From Allobosea robiniae (GTDB lineage Bacteria; Pseudomonadota; Alphaproteobacteria; Rhizobiales; Beijerinckiaceae), in the NCBI RefSeq assembly GCF_900102525.1, contig NZ_FNBZ01000003.1, positions 434,001-498,000 on the forward strand: a stretch of DNA of 64,000 nt, written 5' to 3'. Under the pieces are notes generated by a model, which worked only from the letters and a program-made list of their open reading frames with translations, had not been told where the DNA came from and searched no databases. A program made the translations under genes and the position numbers. Of the stretch, positions 11,204-21,621 are shown one piece after another (the first letter of the stretch is position 1; every line of letters begins with the position of its first letter).

Positions 11204-14161
11204 ATGGCTCGCCAGGACATCAACGAGGCTCTCGCGCAGACCGGCTTCCTCTATGGCGGCAACGCTGCCTATATCGAGGATCTCTATGCCCGCTACGAGG
11301 CCGACCCCAAGTCGGTCGATGAGCAGTGGCAGGGCTTCTTCGGCGCGCTGAAGGACGACAAGGAAGCCGTCCTGCAGAACGCCAAGGGCGCCTCCTGGAA
11401 GAAGCCGAACTGGCCGGTCGTCGCCTCTGGCGAGCTGGTCTCGGCGCTGGACGGCAACTGGGCCGTCGTCGAGAAGGTGATCTCCGACAAGCTCGGCGCC
11501 AAGGCGAAGGCCGCCGGCACCGTGCTCTCCGCCGCCGACGTGCAGCAGGCGACGCGCGACTCCGTGCGCGCGATCATGCTGATCCGCGCCTACCGCATGC
11601 GCGGCCATTTCCATGCCAAGCTCGATCCGCTGGGCATCGAGAGCCGCACCGATCATGAGGAATTGTCGCCGGCCGCCTTCGGCTTCGGCGAGGCCGATCT
11701 CGACCGCAAGGTCTTCATCGACAATGTGCTCGGCATGGAGTTCGCCACCGTCCGCGAGATGGTCGCGGTGCTGCAGCGGACCTATTGCGGCACGGTCGGC
11801 ATCGAGTTCATGCATATCTCCGACCCCGAGCAGAAGGCCTGGCTGCAGGAGCGCATCGAGGGGCCGGACAAGGAGATCGCCTTCACCCGCGAGGGCAAGC
11901 GCGCGATCGTCAACAAGCTGGTCGAGGCCGAGGGCTTCGAGAAGTTCCTCGACCTCAAGTTCACCGGCACCAAGCGCTTCGGCCTGGATGGCGGCGAGGC
12001 GCTGGTTCCGGCGCTGGAGCAGATCATCAAGCGCGGCGGCGCGCTCGGCGTGCGCGACATCGTCTTCGGCATGGCCCATCGCGGCCGCCTCAACGTGCTG
12101 ACCCAGGTGCTCGGCAAGCCGCATCGCGCGCTGTTCCACGAGTTCAAGGGCGGTTCCTTCGCGCCTGACGACGTCGAGGGCTCGGGCGATGTGAAGTACC
12201 ATCTCGGTGCGTCCGCCGATCGCGAGTTCGACGGCAACAATGTCCACGTCTCGCTGACCGCCAACCCGTCGCATCTGGAGATCGTCGACCCCGTCGTGCT
12301 CGGCAAGGTGCGCGCCAAGCAGGACCAGTTCGGCGATATCGTCGAGCGCTCCAAGGTGCTGCCGCTGCTGATCCATGGCGATGCGGCCTTCGCCGGCCAG
12401 GGCGTTGTGGCGGAATGCCTCGGCCTGTCCGGGTTGAAGGGCCACCGCACCGGCGGCTCGCTGCATTTCATCATCAACAACCAGATCGGCTTCACCACCT
12501 ATCCGCGCTATTCGCGCTCCTCGCCCTATCCGTCCGACGTGGCGAAGATGGTCGAGGCCCCGGTCTTCCATGTGAACGGCGACGATCCGGAAGCGGTGGT
12601 CTTCGCTGCCAAGGTCGCGATCGAGTTCCGGCAGAAGTTCCACAAGCCGGTCGTGATCGACATGTTCTGCTATCGCCGCTTCGGCCATAACGAGGGCGAC
12701 GAGCCGGGCTTCACCCAGCCGCTGATGTACCGCAAGATCCGCGGCCACAAGTCGACGCTGGAGCTCTACGGCGAGAAGCTCGCGGCCGAGGGTGTGATCG
12801 AAGCCGGCGAGCTCGACGCGATGCGCGCCGCCTGGAAGGCGAAGCTGGAGGTCGAGTTCGACGCCGGCCAGGCCTTCAAGCCGAACAAGGCCGACTGGCT
12901 CGACGGCCGCTGGGCCGGCATGAAGGCGATCCGCGCCGACGAGGACGATCCGCGCCGTGGCGCCACCGGCGTGCCGGCGGCAGTGCTCAAGGAGATCACC
13001 GAGAAGATCACGGCCGTCCCGGCCGGCTTCAACGTCCACAAGACGATCCAGCGCTTCCTCGACAACCGCAAGAAGGCGGTCGAGGCCGGCGAGGGCATCG
13101 ACTGGGCGACGGCCGAATCGCTGGCCTTCGGCTCGCTGCTGCTCGACGGCAATCCGGTCCGCCTCTCCGGCCAGGATTGCGAGCGCGGCACCTTCTCGCA
13201 GCGCCATTCGGTGCTGATCGACCAGGAGACCGAAGCCCGCCACACCTCGCTGAACGACATCCGCGAGGGGCAGGCGCGCTACGAGGTCATCAACTCGATG
13301 CTCTCGGAAGAGGCCGTGCTCGGCTTCGAATACGGCTACACCCTGTCGGAGCCGAACGCCCTGACCTGCTGGGAAGCGCAGTTCGGCGACTTCGCCAACG
13401 GCGCGCAGGTCGTGTTCGACCAGTTCATCTCGTCGGGTGAGCGCAAGTGGCTGCGCATGTCGGGCCTCGTCTGCCTGCTGCCGCACGGCTATGAGGGTCA
13501 GGGGCCGGAGCACTCCTCCGCCCGCCTGGAGCGCTTCCTGCAGATGTGCGCCGAGGACAACATGCAGGTGGCGAACTGCTCGACCCCGGCGAGCTATTTC
13601 CACATCCTGCGCCGGCAGCTGAAGCGCGACTTCCGCAAGCCGCTGATCCTGATGACGCCGAAGTCGCTGCTGCGCCACAAGCGCTGCGTCTCCGACCTCA
13701 GCGAGCTGGCCGAGGGCTCGACCTTCCACCGCGTGCTGGCTGACGATGCCGAACGCGGCAAGTCGACCACCAAGCTGGTCAAGGATTCGAAGATCCGCCG
13801 CGTCGTGCTCTGCTCGGGCAAGGTCTATTTCGACCTGCTGGAGGAGCGCGAGAAGCGCGGCGTCGACGACGTCTACCTGATGCGCGTCGAGCAGCTCTAT
13901 CCGTTCCCGCTGAAGACGCTGGCGCAGGAGCTGGCGCGCTTCAAGGGCGCCGACGTGGTCTGGTGTCAGGAGGAGCCGAAGAACATGGGCTCCTGGACCT
14001 TCGTCGAGCCCTATCTCGAATGGGTGCTGGGCCATGCCGGCTCGAAGTCGAAGCGTCCGCGCTATGTCGGCCGCCCGGCCTCCGCTGCGACCGCGACCGG
14101 CCTGATGTCCAAGCATCTCACCCAGCTCAACGCCTTCCTCGACGAGGCCTTCGCGGCCTGA
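11204..14161 (+). CDS. sucA: 2-oxoglutarate dehydrogenase E1 component
   Basis: The 985-residue thiamine-diphosphate enzyme decarboxylates 2-oxoglutarate and passes the succinyl group to the lipoyl arm of SucB. The N-terminal region has the short LYGGNAAYIEDLYARYEADP motif needed for E2 binding. The core contains MAHRGRLNVL, the ThDP region GDAAFAGQGVVAECL and NNQIGFTT, and the transketolase-like C-terminal part with SEEAVLGFEYGY and LPHGYEGQGPEHSSAR. Length fits the family. Upstream GCAGGAGC lies before the ATG. Confidence 0.97.
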   Translation: MARQDINEALAQTGFLYGGNAAYIEDLYARYEADPKSVDEQWQGFFGALKDDKEAVLQNAKGASWKKPNWPVVASGELVSALDGNWAVVEKVISDKLGAKAKAAGTVLSAADVQQATRDSVRAIMLIRAYRMRGHFHAKLDPLGIESRTDHEELSPAAFGFGEADLDRKVFIDNVLGMEFATVREMVAVLQRTYCGTVGIEFMHISDPEQKAWLQERIEGPDKEIAFTREGKRAIVNKLVEAEGFEKFLDLKFTGTKRFGLDGGEALVPALEQIIKRGGALGVRDIVFGMAHRGRLNVLTQVLGKPHRALFHEFKGGSFAPDDVEGSGDVKYHLGASADREFDGNNVHVSLTANPSHLEIVDPVVLGKVRAKQDQFGDIVERSKVLPLLIHGDAAFAGQGVVAECLGLSGLKGHRTGGSLHFIINNQIGFTTYPRYSRSSPYPSDVAKMVEAPVFHVNGDDPEAVVFAAKVAIEFRQKFHKPVVIDMFCYRRFGHNEGDEPGFTQPLMYRKIRGHKSTLELYGEKLAAEGVIEAGELDAMRAAWKAKLEVEFDAGQAFKPNKADWLDGRWAGMKAIRADEDDPRRGATGVPAAVLKEITEKITAVPAGFNVHKTIQRFLDNRKKAVEAGEGIDWATAESLAFGSLLLDGNPVRLSGQDCERGTFSQRHSVLIDQETEARHTSLNDIREGQARYEVINSMLSEEAVLGFEYGYTLSEPNALTCWEAQFGDFANGAQVVFDQFISSGERKWLRMSGLVCLLPHGYEGQGPEHSSARLERFLQMCAEDNMQVANCSTPASYFHILRRQLKRDFRKPLILMTPKSLLRHKRCVSDLSELAEGSTFHRVLADDAERGKSTTKLVKDSKIRRVVLCSGKVYFDLLEEREKRGVDDVYLMRVEQLYPFPLKTLAQELARFKGADVVWCQEEPKNMGSWTFVEPYLEWVLGHAGSKSKRPRYVGRPASAATATGLMSKHLTQLNAFLDEAFAA

Positions 14162-14268
14162 CATCCTTCCCGGCGGCGCCTTGAGCGCGCTGCCGGATTC
14201 CATTGCTGCACCGGCGCCCTAGCCGGTGCCGAACCTGCCGCCAGAGAACGAGACAACAGAGGCCTGAC

Positions 14269-15501
14269 ATGGCGACCGAAATCCGCGTACCCACCCTCGG
14301 CGAATCCGTTTCCGAGGCCACCATCGGCAAGTGGTTCAAGAAGCCGGGCGAGGCGGTGAAGGCCGACGAGCCCCTGGTCGAGCTCGAGACCGACAAGGTG
14401 ACGCTGGAAGTCAACGCGCCGGCCGCCGGCGTGCTCGGCGAGATCGTCGCCAAGGAAGGCGATACGGTCGGTGTCAGCGCGCTGCTCGGCACGATCGCCG
14501 AAGGCGGTGCTGCTGCCGCTGCCCCTGCGCCGAAGGCTGAGGCCAAGCCCGCTGCTGCCGCTCCGGCTCCCGCTGCCGAGGCTCCGAAGGCTGCCGCGAC
14601 CAAGGCCGCCGATTCCGGCCCGGCCGTGTCGCGCCTAGCCGCCGAGAGCGGCGTCGACCCGTCCAAGGTCGCTGCCTCGGGCAAGGATGGCCGCGTGACC
14701 AAGGGCGACATGCTCGCCGCGATCGCGACCGGCGGCGCTGCCGCTCCGGCGGCCGCGCCGGCTCCCGTTGCCGTCCGCGCCCCGTCGGCGCCGGATGATG
14801 GTGCCCGCGAAGAGCGCGTCAAGATGACCAAGCTGCGCCAGACGATTGCGCGCCGCCTCAAGGAAGCCCAGTCCAACGCGGCGATGCTGACGACCTTTAA
14901 CGAGGTCGACATGTCGGGCGTGATGGCGCTGCGCAACCAGTACAAGGACGTGTTCGAGAAGAAGCACGGCGTGAAGCTCGGCTTCATGGGCTTCTTCGTG
15001 AAGGCCTGCGTCCAGGCGCTGAAGGAGATTCCGGCGGTCAATGCCGAGATCGACGGCACCGACATCATCTACAAGAACTACTACCATATCGGCGTCGCCG
15101 TCGGCACCGAGAAGGGCCTGGTGGTTCCGGTCGTGCGCGATGCCGACGAGCTTTCGATCGCCGGCGTCGAGAAGAAGATCGGCGAGTTCGGCAAGAAGGC
15201 CCGCGACGGCAAGCTCTCGATCGAGGAGATGCAGGGCGGCACCTTCACCATCTCGAACGGCGGCGTCTACGGCTCGCTGATGTCGACCCCGATCCTGAAC
15301 GCGCCGCAATCGGCGATCCTGGGCATGCACAAGATCCAGGAGCGTCCGGTCGTCGTCGGCGGCAAGATCGAGATCCGTCCGATGATGTATCTCGCGGTCA
15401 GCTACGACCACCGCATCATCGACGGCAAGGAAGCCGTGACCTTCCTCGTCCGCATCAAGGAAGGCCTGGAGGATCCGGCGCGCCTCGTCCTCGATCTCTG
15501 A
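14269..15501 (+). CDS. sucB: 2-oxoglutarate dehydrogenase E2, dihydrolipoyl succinyltransferase
   Basis: The 410-residue protein has one lipoyl domain with the modified lysine at K43 ([11 protein letters not shown]), an Ala/Pro-rich linker, a peripheral-subunit-binding domain (about 140-175, [20 protein letters not shown]) and the catalytic acyltransferase domain. The catalytic motif is at H381 and D385 (SYDHRIIDG). I chose the ATG at 14269 because the family begins [12 protein letters not shown]; an upstream extension adds a basic, non-homologous leader. It lies 107 bases after sucA and 16 bases before the SDR gene. Confidence 0.96.
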   Translation: MATEIRVPTLGESVSEATIGKWFKKPGEAVKADEPLVELETDKVTLEVNAPAAGVLGEIVAKEGDTVGVSALLGTIAEGGAAAAAPAPKAEAKPAAAAPAPAAEAPKAAATKAADSGPAVSRLAAESGVDPSKVAASGKDGRVTKGDMLAAIATGGAAAPAAAPAPVAVRAPSAPDDGAREERVKMTKLRQTIARRLKEAQSNAAMLTTFNEVDMSGVMALRNQYKDVFEKKHGVKLGFMGFFVKACVQALKEIPAVNAEIDGTDIIYKNYYHIGVAVGTEKGLVVPVVRDADELSIAGVEKKIGEFGKKARDGKLSIEEMQGGTFTISNGGVYGSLMSTPILNAPQSAILGMHKIQERPVVVGGKIEIRPMMYLAVSYDHRIIDGKEAVTFLVRIKEGLEDPARLVLDL

Positions 15502-15517
15502 TCGCGCGGGACGGGAT

Positions 15518-16261
15518 ATGTCGGGCGTTGCGATCGTCACCGGCGGCAGCCGGGGAATCGGCCGGGCGACCGCGATCCTGCTCGCGGAGCGCGGCTACGA
15601 TCTCGTCGTCAACTACCAGTCCAATGCTGAAGCCGCGGCCGAGACGGTCGCGGCCGTCAACGGCCAAGGTAGGCAAGCGGTCGCGGTCAAGGGCGATGTC
15701 GGCGACGAAGCCGATGTCGCTGCGATCTTCGGCGCGGCCGACCAGCTCGGGCGGCTGACCGCGCTGGTCAACAATGCCGGCGTCATCGATGCCCCGCAGC
15801 GCCTCGACGAGATGGACCTCGCGCGGCTTGACCGGATGTTCCGCATCAACCTGACCGGCAGCTTCCTCTGCGCCCGCGAGGCGGTGAAGCGGATGTCGAC
15901 CCGCCATGGCGGGCAGGGCGGTGGCATCGTCAACCTGTCCTCCGCTGCGGCGGTGCTGGCCGGCGCCGGGCAATATCTCGACTATGCCGCAGCAAAAGCC
16001 GGCATCGACATCTTCACGCTCGGCCTCGCTCGCGAGGTCGCGGCCGAGGGCATCCGGGTCAATGCCGTCAGGCCCGGCATCATCGATACGGAGATCCATG
16101 CCAGCGGCGGCATGCCCGATCGCGTCGCTGCCTTGCGCGACCAGCTTCCGATGAAGCGCGAGGGCACGGCGCGCGAGGTGGCGCAGGCGATCGCCTGGCT
16201 GCTCTCGGCCGAGGCCTCCTACACCAACGGAACCGTCTTGAACGTCACCGGCGGGCGCTGA
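15518..16261 (+). CDS. SDR-family NAD(P)-dependent oxidoreductase
   Basis: The 247-residue classical short-chain dehydrogenase shows the cofactor motif TGGSRGIG at residues 8-15, the NNAG motif (LVNNAGVID), a catalytic Ser in VNLSSAA and the YxxxK pair in DYAAAKAG. The GG end motif occurs in LNVTGGR at the C-terminus. NADP preference is likely from the arginine next to the glycine motif. It is inserted between sucB and lpd with very short spacing (16 and 37 bases) and is presumably co-transcribed with them. Its substrate is not evident. Confidence 0.92.
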   Translation: MSGVAIVTGGSRGIGRATAILLAERGYDLVVNYQSNAEAAAETVAAVNGQGRQAVAVKGDVGDEADVAAIFGAADQLGRLTALVNNAGVIDAPQRLDEMDLARLDRMFRINLTGSFLCAREAVKRMSTRHGGQGGGIVNLSSAAAVLAGAGQYLDYAAAKAGIDIFTLGLAREVAAEGIRVNAVRPGIIDTEIHASGGMPDRVAALRDQLPMKREGTAREVAQAIAWLLSAEASYTNGTVLNVTGGR

Positions 16262-16298
16262 AGCGCCGCCGCATTCGAACACAGGAAAGGAAGTCACC

Positions 16299-17702
16299 AT
16301 GGCTGCGGCCTACGATCTCGTCGTCATCGGAACCGGCCCCGGCGGCTATGTCTGCGCCATCCGCGCCGCCCAGCTCGGCCTCAAGGTCGCTGTGGTCGAG
16401 AAGCGCAAGACCCATGGCGGCACCTGCCTGAATGTTGGCTGCATCCCGTCTAAGGCGCTGCTGCACGCCTCCGAGATGTTCGAGGAGGCCGGCCACACCT
16501 TCGAGAAGCTCGGCATCGTCGTCGGCAAGCCGAAGCTCGATCTCAAGGCGATGATGGCCCACAAGCAGGAGACGATCGACGCGAACGTCACCGGTGTTGG
16601 CTTCCTGCTGAAGAAGAACAAGATCGACGCCTTCCACGGCACGGCCTCGATCCCCGCCGCCGGCAAGGTCGTCGTGACCGCCGAGGATGGCAAGGCGCAG
16701 GAGATCGAGACCAAGAACATCGTCATCGCGACGGGTTCGGAATCGGCGCCGCTGCCGGGCGTGACCGTCGACGAGAAGACCGTCGTGACCTCGACGGGCG
16801 CGCTCGAGATCGGCGCTGTGCCGAAGGAGCTCGTCGTGGTCGGCGCCGGCGTGATCGGCCTCGAGATCGGTTCGGTCTGGGCGCGTCTCGGGGCGAAGGT
16901 CACCGTCGTCGAATATCTCGACCGCATCCTGCCGGGCATGGATGGCGAGGTCGCCAAGCAGTTCCAGCGCATCCTGCAGAAGCAGGGCTTCACCTTCCAG
17001 CTTGGCTCCAAGGTCACCAAGGTCGAGACGGGCAAGAAGGGCGCGACCGTCACCGTCGAGCCCGCGGCTGGCGGCGCGGCGACCACGCTCAATGCCGATA
17101 TCGTGCTGGTCGCGATCGGCCGCCGTCCGAACACGGATGGCCTCGGCCTCGACAAGGCCGGCGTCGCCACCGAGAAGGGCCGCGTCGTTATCGACGATCA
17201 TTTCAAGACCAATGTGGCCGGCATCTACGCCATCGGCGACGTGGTGCGCGGGCCGATGCTGGCGCACAAGGCCGAGGACGAGGGCGTCGCCGTCGCCGAG
17301 ATCATCGCCGGCAAGCATGGCCATGTGAATTACGACGCCATTCCCGGCATCGTCTACACCGCGCCGGAAGTCGCCGCGATCGGCAAGACCGAGGAAGAGC
17401 TGCAGGCAGCGGGTGTCGCCTACAAGATCGGCAAGTTCCCGTTCACCGCGAATGGCCGCGCCCGCGCCATGCGTCATACCGACGGCTTCGTGAAGGTGCT
17501 GGCCGATGCGGCGACCGACCGCGTGCTCGGCTGCCACATCATTGGCCCGCATGCCGGCGACCTGATCGCGGAAGTGACCGTGCTGATGGAGTTCGGCGGC
17601 TCGTCGGAAGACCTTGCCCGCACCTGCCACGCTCATCCGACGCTGGCCGAGGCGGTGAAGGAAGCCGCGATGGCCGTGGAGAAGCGCCAGATCCATATGT
17701 GA
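16299..17702 (+). CDS. lpd: Dihydrolipoyl dehydrogenase (E3)
   Basis: The 467-residue FAD disulfide oxidoreductase re-oxidises the lipoyl groups of SucB and gives NADH. The FAD motif is [10 protein letters not shown] (residues 11-20) and the redox cysteines are C43 and C48 ([15 protein letters not shown]). The C-terminal His-Glu pair is H446 and E451 in [17 protein letters not shown] site precedes the ATG. It ends the TCA-cycle block and is followed by a strong terminator. Confidence 0.97.
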   Translation: MAAAYDLVVIGTGPGGYVCAIRAAQLGLKVAVVEKRKTHGGTCLNVGCIPSKALLHASEMFEEAGHTFEKLGIVVGKPKLDLKAMMAHKQETIDANVTGVGFLLKKNKIDAFHGTASIPAAGKVVVTAEDGKAQEIETKNIVIATGSESAPLPGVTVDEKTVVTSTGALEIGAVPKELVVVGAGVIGLEIGSVWARLGAKVTVVEYLDRILPGMDGEVAKQFQRILQKQGFTFQLGSKVTKVETGKKGATVTVEPAAGGAATTLNADIVLVAIGRRPNTDGLGLDKAGVATEKGRVVIDDHFKTNVAGIYAIGDVVRGPMLAHKAEDEGVAVAEIIAGKHGHVNYDAIPGIVYTAPEVAAIGKTEEELQAAGVAYKIGKFPFTANGRARAMRHTDGFVKVLADAATDRVLGCHIIGPHAGDLIAEVTVLMEFGGSSEDLARTCHAHPTLAEAVKEAAMAVEKRQIHM

Positions 17703-17748
17703 TCGGGCTGGCGGGCCGTGCCTCTGGTGCGGCCCTGCTGCAAGAATG

Positions 17749-17782
17749 AAAAAGGAGCTGCAGGACTGCAGCTCCTTTTTTT
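17749..17782 (+). terminator. Rho-independent terminator after lpd
   Basis: The stem AGGAGCTGCA/TGCAGCTCCT encloses a GGAC loop and is followed by seven Ts (17776-17782). The stem is preceded by five As, so it also has the form of a terminator on the minus strand, where folD transcription ends 36 bases further on. Confidence 0.92.
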
Positions 17783-17818
17783 GTTCGAGGACTACTGGGA
17801 AAAGTTTGGCCGCTGAGC

Positions 17819-18679
17819 TCAGCCGCGCCGCGCGTGAAACGCCGTCAGCGTGTTCTTGAGCAGGCAGGCGATGGTCATCGGGCCGACGCCGCCGGGGACC
17901 GGGGTGATCGCGCCCGCGACCTTCACGGCTTCCGCGAAATCGACGTCGCCGGTCAGCTTGCCGTCGGGCAAGCGGTTGATGCCGACATCGATCACGGTCG
18001 CACCGGGCTTGATCCAGTCGCCCTTGACCATGCGCGGGCGGCCGACCGCGGCGATGACGATATCGGCGCGCTTCACCACGGCGGCCAGGTCGCGGGTGCG
18101 CGAATGAGCGATGGTGACGGTGCAATCGGCCTGGAGCAGAAGCTGGGCGACCGGGCGGCCGACCAGCTCGGAGCGGCCGATCACGACGGCATCAAGTCCC
18201 GACAGCGATGGCAGCGCCTGCTTCAGAAGGAGCATGGAGCCGAGCGGCGTGCAGGGCACGAGGCCGTTCTTGCCGCCGGCGAGCAGGCCGGCATTGATCG
18301 GGTGCAGGCCGTCGACATCCTTGGCCGGATCGATGGCGTCGATGATGCGGCCGGTGTCGATATGCTTCGGCAATGGGAGTTGGACGAGGATGCCGTCGAC
18401 GCTGTCGTCGGCGTTGAGCTCGGCGAGCTTGGCGAGAAGCTGCGCTTCGGTCGTCTCGGCCGGCAATCGATGGGCAACCGAGTTCATGCCGATCTCGACC
18501 GCAAGCCTTTCCTTCGAGGCGACATAGACCTTGCTCGCCGGGTCCTCACCGACCAGGACAACATGCAGCCCTGGCGTCAGTCCACGCGTAGCCTTGATGG
18601 CCGCGACCTCGCGGCCGATCTCGGCCCTGAGCGCGGCCGCGGTGGCCTTGCCGTCGATGATGCGGGCGTCGCCGGTCAT
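17819..18679 (-). CDS. folD: Bifunctional methylene-THF dehydrogenase / cyclohydrolase
   Basis: The 286-residue enzyme converts 5,10-methylene-THF to 10-formyl-THF through the methenyl intermediate. Y52 and the catalytic lysine K56 occur in [10 protein letters not shown], the [11 protein letters not shown] segment follows, and the NADP site is in [12 protein letters not shown]. The C-terminal [19 protein letters not shown] is a family signature. It converges on lpd and is divergent from the amidohydrolase gene. Confidence 0.96.
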   Translation of the reverse strand: MTGDARIIDGKATAAALRAEIGREVAAIKATRGLTPGLHVVLVGEDPASKVYVASKERLAVEIGMNSVAHRLPAETTEAQLLAKLAELNADDSVDGILVQLPLPKHIDTGRIIDAIDPAKDVDGLHPINAGLLAGGKNGLVPCTPLGSMLLLKQALPSLSGLDAVVIGRSELVGRPVAQLLLQADCTVTIAHSRTRDLAAVVKRADIVIAAVGRPRMVKGDWIKPGATVIDVGINRLPDGKLTGDVDFAEAVKVAGAITPVPGGVGPMTIACLLKNTLTAFHARRG

Positions 18680-18869
18680 GGTCCGACCTCATGTTGGCTG
18701 ATGACGCCGCCCTCATGCGCGATCCAGACGGCCCGGACAAGCCCGAATGCGACGCCCGCATGGCCGCAGGCGCCATCGGCGGGGGAGGAGGGGGCGGCGT
18801 GGCTTGCGAGCGCCCTGTCAGCCCGGTATCGACGAACCGAAGCTCGAGAGGCAGGAGAGGCGAGACAAC

Positions 18870-20195
18870 GTGACGACCGGTTTCGCCCGCCTGCCAGATG
18901 CGCCTGCCTTCCGCCTGACCGACCTGCGCGTGCCCGCCTGCCTGATCGAGGGTGATGCTATCCTGGCCGACCGTAACGGGTTGGCGCGTGTCGACCTTGC
19001 GATCGCGGATGGCCGCATCACCGCGATCGAGCCTGCCGGGGCGGCAGCTAATGGGGCGGGGCCTGTCTTGAGCCTCAATGGCGGCATTGCTTTGCCGCGG
19101 CTGGTCGATTGCCATGTCCATCTCGACAAGGGGCATATCTGGCCGCGCAGCCCCAATCCGGATGGCACCTTTCCGGGCGCGCTGAACACTGTAGGTGCTG
19201 ATCGCGAGGCGAACTGGTCGGCGCAGGACGTGCGCGCGCGCATGAATTTCTCGCTGCGCAGTGCTTTCGCCCATGGCACGGCGGCGATGCGGACGCATCT
19301 CGATTCGATCGGCAAGCAGATCGGCATCTCCTGGCCGGTCTATGCGGAATTGCGGGCGGAATGGGCCGGGCGCATCGCGCTTCAGGCCTCGCCCCTCTTC
19401 GGCGCCGATGCCGCGCTCGACCCGGCGCATATGGCGGCGGTGGTCGCAGCCGTGAGGGCGCATGGCGATCGCTTGCTCGGCTGCGTCACCTATATGATCC
19501 CGGAACTCGACCGGGCGCTCGACATCCTGTTCCGGGTGGCGATCGAGAACGGCTTCGATCTCGATTTCCATGTCGACGAGACCAACGACCCGGCGGCGCG
19601 CTCGCTGGAGCACATTGCGGATGCGGCTTTGCGTCATCGCTTCGCGGGCAAAATCCTGTGCGGGCATTGCTGCTCGCTCGCCCTTCAGGCACCGGAGGAC
19701 GAGGCGCGCATCATCGCCAAGGTCCGCGAAGCGGGCATTGCCGTGGTCTCGCTGCCGCTGTGCAACATGTATCTGCAGGACCGCCAGCCCGGCCGCACGC
19801 CGCGCTGGCGTGGCGTCACGGCGCTGCATGAACTCAAGGCTGCCGGTGTGCCGGTGGTGATCGCCTCCGACAACACCCGCGACCCGTTCTACGCCTATGG
19901 CGATCTCGATCTCGTCGAGGTGCTGCGCGAGGGCACGCGCATCCTCCAGCTCGATCATTCCGGACCGGACTGGGCCAAGGCGGTGGCGCGCACGCCGGCG
20001 CGGGTGATGGATATCGAAGGCGGCGTCATCGCCGTCGGCGCGCCGGCCGATCTCATCCTGACGCGGGCGCGCGACTGGACCGAACTCTTCTCCCGGCCGC
20101 AGGCCGATCGCACCGTGCTGGTTTCCGGCCGGGCGATCGACCGGACGCTGCCGGATTACCGCGAACTCGACCATCTGATGGGCAGAGCATCATGA
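18870..20195 (+). CDS. Cytosine deaminase-like amidohydrolase
   Basis: The 441-residue metal-dependent hydrolase resembles the cytosine deaminase / isopropylammelide hydrolase branch of the amidohydrolase superfamily. It shows the metal pair in DCHVHLDKGHIW, a further His in DFHVDETND, the GHCCSL segment and the metal aspartate in ASDNTRDPFY. I chose the GTG at 18870, 8 bases after GAGAGG; upstream there is a low-complexity frame with no family similarity. The stop overlaps the ATG of the FAD oxidase gene (20192-20195). The substrate is likely a cyclic amidine, pyrimidine or triazine; cytosine itself is only one option. Confidence 0.82.
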   Translation: MTTGFARLPDAPAFRLTDLRVPACLIEGDAILADRNGLARVDLAIADGRITAIEPAGAAANGAGPVLSLNGGIALPRLVDCHVHLDKGHIWPRSPNPDGTFPGALNTVGADREANWSAQDVRARMNFSLRSAFAHGTAAMRTHLDSIGKQIGISWPVYAELRAEWAGRIALQASPLFGADAALDPAHMAAVVAAVRAHGDRLLGCVTYMIPELDRALDILFRVAIENGFDLDFHVDETNDPAARSLEHIADAALRHRFAGKILCGHCCSLALQAPEDEARIIAKVREAGIAVVSLPLCNMYLQDRQPGRTPRWRGVTALHELKAAGVPVVIASDNTRDPFYAYGDLDLVEVLREGTRILQLDHSGPDWAKAVARTPARVMDIEGGVIAVGAPADLILTRARDWTELFSRPQADRTVLVSGRAIDRTLPDYRELDHLMGRAS

Positions 20196-21616
20196 CTGCA
20201 CGCTATGACATCGCCACGCTGAAGAGCCGCATCAGTGGCATCCGTACCGAGGAGAACCCGGCGCTGGTGAAGCAGAAGAGCCGCGACTTCTTCTGGTACT
20301 CGCCGATCCTGAAGCGTCAGCTCGATCATGTCGTGGCCGATATCGTGGTCTCGCCGACGAGCGAGGCGGAGGTCGTGCAGGTGCTCGCCGCCTGCCACGA
20401 ACTCGGCATTCCCGTGACGCCGCGCGGCACCGGCACCGGCAATTACGGCCAGGCGATGCCGCTCTCCGGCGGGGTGCTGCTCGACCTTTCGGGCTTCAAC
20501 AAAGTCAAGGAAATCGCGGCCGGCCGCTATGTCGCCGAGCCCGGCGCGATCATGGCCCGGATCGATGACGAGACGCGAAAGCATTCGCGGCAGGAGCTGC
20601 GGCTGCATCCGTCGACCTACCAGACGGCCTCGATCGGCGGCTTCATCGCCGGTGGCTCGGGCGGCGTCGGCTCGATCAAATGGGGGGGCCTGCGTGACTG
20701 GGGCAACATCATCCGGCTCAAGGTCGCGACGATGGAGGCAAGCCCGCGCATCCTCGAATTTTCCGGCGAGGACCTGCACAAGGTCGCCCATGCCTATGGC
20801 ACCAACGGCATCATCACCGAGGTCGAGATGCCGCTCGGGCCGGCCTATAACTGGGTCGATGTCATCGTCGGCTTCGAGGACCTGCGCGCCGCGACCGAAT
20901 TCGCCAATGCGGTCGGCGAGCAGGATGGGCTCGCGCTGAAGAACCTCTGCGTCGTCGCGGCGCCGGCGCCGCACGATTATTTCCTGCGCCACCGCAAGTT
21001 CCTGCCGCGCGACAGCCACCTCGTGATCGTCATGGCCGCCGATTTCGCGGTGGATGCGCTCTGCGCCTATGCGCGCCGCTTCAAGGGCGCGGAACTGCTG
21101 CTGCGCACCGACAAGCTCGCGCCTGAGGATGCCAAGGGCTTGCCGCCAGCCTATGAACTCGGCTGGAACCACACGACACTCAGGGCGCTACGCGTCGATC
21201 CGGCGATCACCTATCTTCAGGTGCTCTATCCCTATCCCAACCAGGTCGATCTGGTGGACAAGATCCATGCCCGGTTCGGCGACGAGGTGACCTGCCATCT
21301 CGAATTCGTGCGCTTAGACGGCAAGATTACCTGCTTCGGCCTGCCGCTGGTGCGTTTCACCTCCGAGGAGCGGCTGGAGGAGATCATAGCGATCCACGAA
21401 GAGATGGGCGCGCCGATCTTCAATCCGCATCGCTACACGCTGGAGGAGGGCGGCATGAAGCAGACGGACGAGACGCAGCTCGCCTTCAAGCGCGAGGCCG
21501 ATCCGCAGGGGCTGCTCAATCCCGGCAAGATGATCGCCTGGGAGGACCCGGCCTACGATTATCGCTCCGGCAAGACCTTTCTGTTCCGCAGCTTGTCTGA
21601 GGCCGGAGTCGGCTAA
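20192..21616 (+). CDS. FAD-binding oxidase (FAD_binding_4 / GlcD-like)
   Basis: The 474-residue protein has a PCMH-type FAD domain at its N-terminus with the pyrophosphate-binding loop TPRGTGTGNYGQAMPLSGG, followed by GSGGVGSIKWGGLRDWGN. The C-terminal part contains NPHRYTLEEGG and LLNPGKMI, which is the usual end of GlcD/DLD-like flavoenzymes. It would oxidise an alpha-hydroxy acid or a related group. It is translationally coupled to the amidohydrolase, which suggests consecutive steps on one substrate. No [FeS] cysteine cluster is present. Confidence 0.85.
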   Translation: MTARYDIATLKSRISGIRTEENPALVKQKSRDFFWYSPILKRQLDHVVADIVVSPTSEAEVVQVLAACHELGIPVTPRGTGTGNYGQAMPLSGGVLLDLSGFNKVKEIAAGRYVAEPGAIMARIDDETRKHSRQELRLHPSTYQTASIGGFIAGGSGGVGSIKWGGLRDWGNIIRLKVATMEASPRILEFSGEDLHKVAHAYGTNGIITEVEMPLGPAYNWVDVIVGFEDLRAATEFANAVGEQDGLALKNLCVVAAPAPHDYFLRHRKFLPRDSHLVIVMAADFAVDALCAYARRFKGAELLLRTDKLAPEDAKGLPPAYELGWNHTTLRALRVDPAITYLQVLYPYPNQVDLVDKIHARFGDEVTCHLEFVRLDGKITCFGLPLVRFTSEERLEEIIAIHEEMGAPIFNPHRYTLEEGGMKQTDETQLAFKREADPQGLLNPGKMIAWEDPAYDYRSGKTFLFRSLSEAGVG

Positions 21617-21621
21617 GCACC

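Noticed and set aside
10925..14203. Very long open frame on the minus strand (about 1090 codons) across sucA
   Set aside because: It is antisense to a clear sucA gene, is dominated by Arg, Ala, Gly, Glu and Leu, and has no family motif. It results from third-position GC bias.
18691..18873. Short plus-strand frame with a Gly run between folD and the amidohydrolase
   Set aside because: No similarity to any family and poor ribosome-binding site; the region is more likely the divergent promoter.
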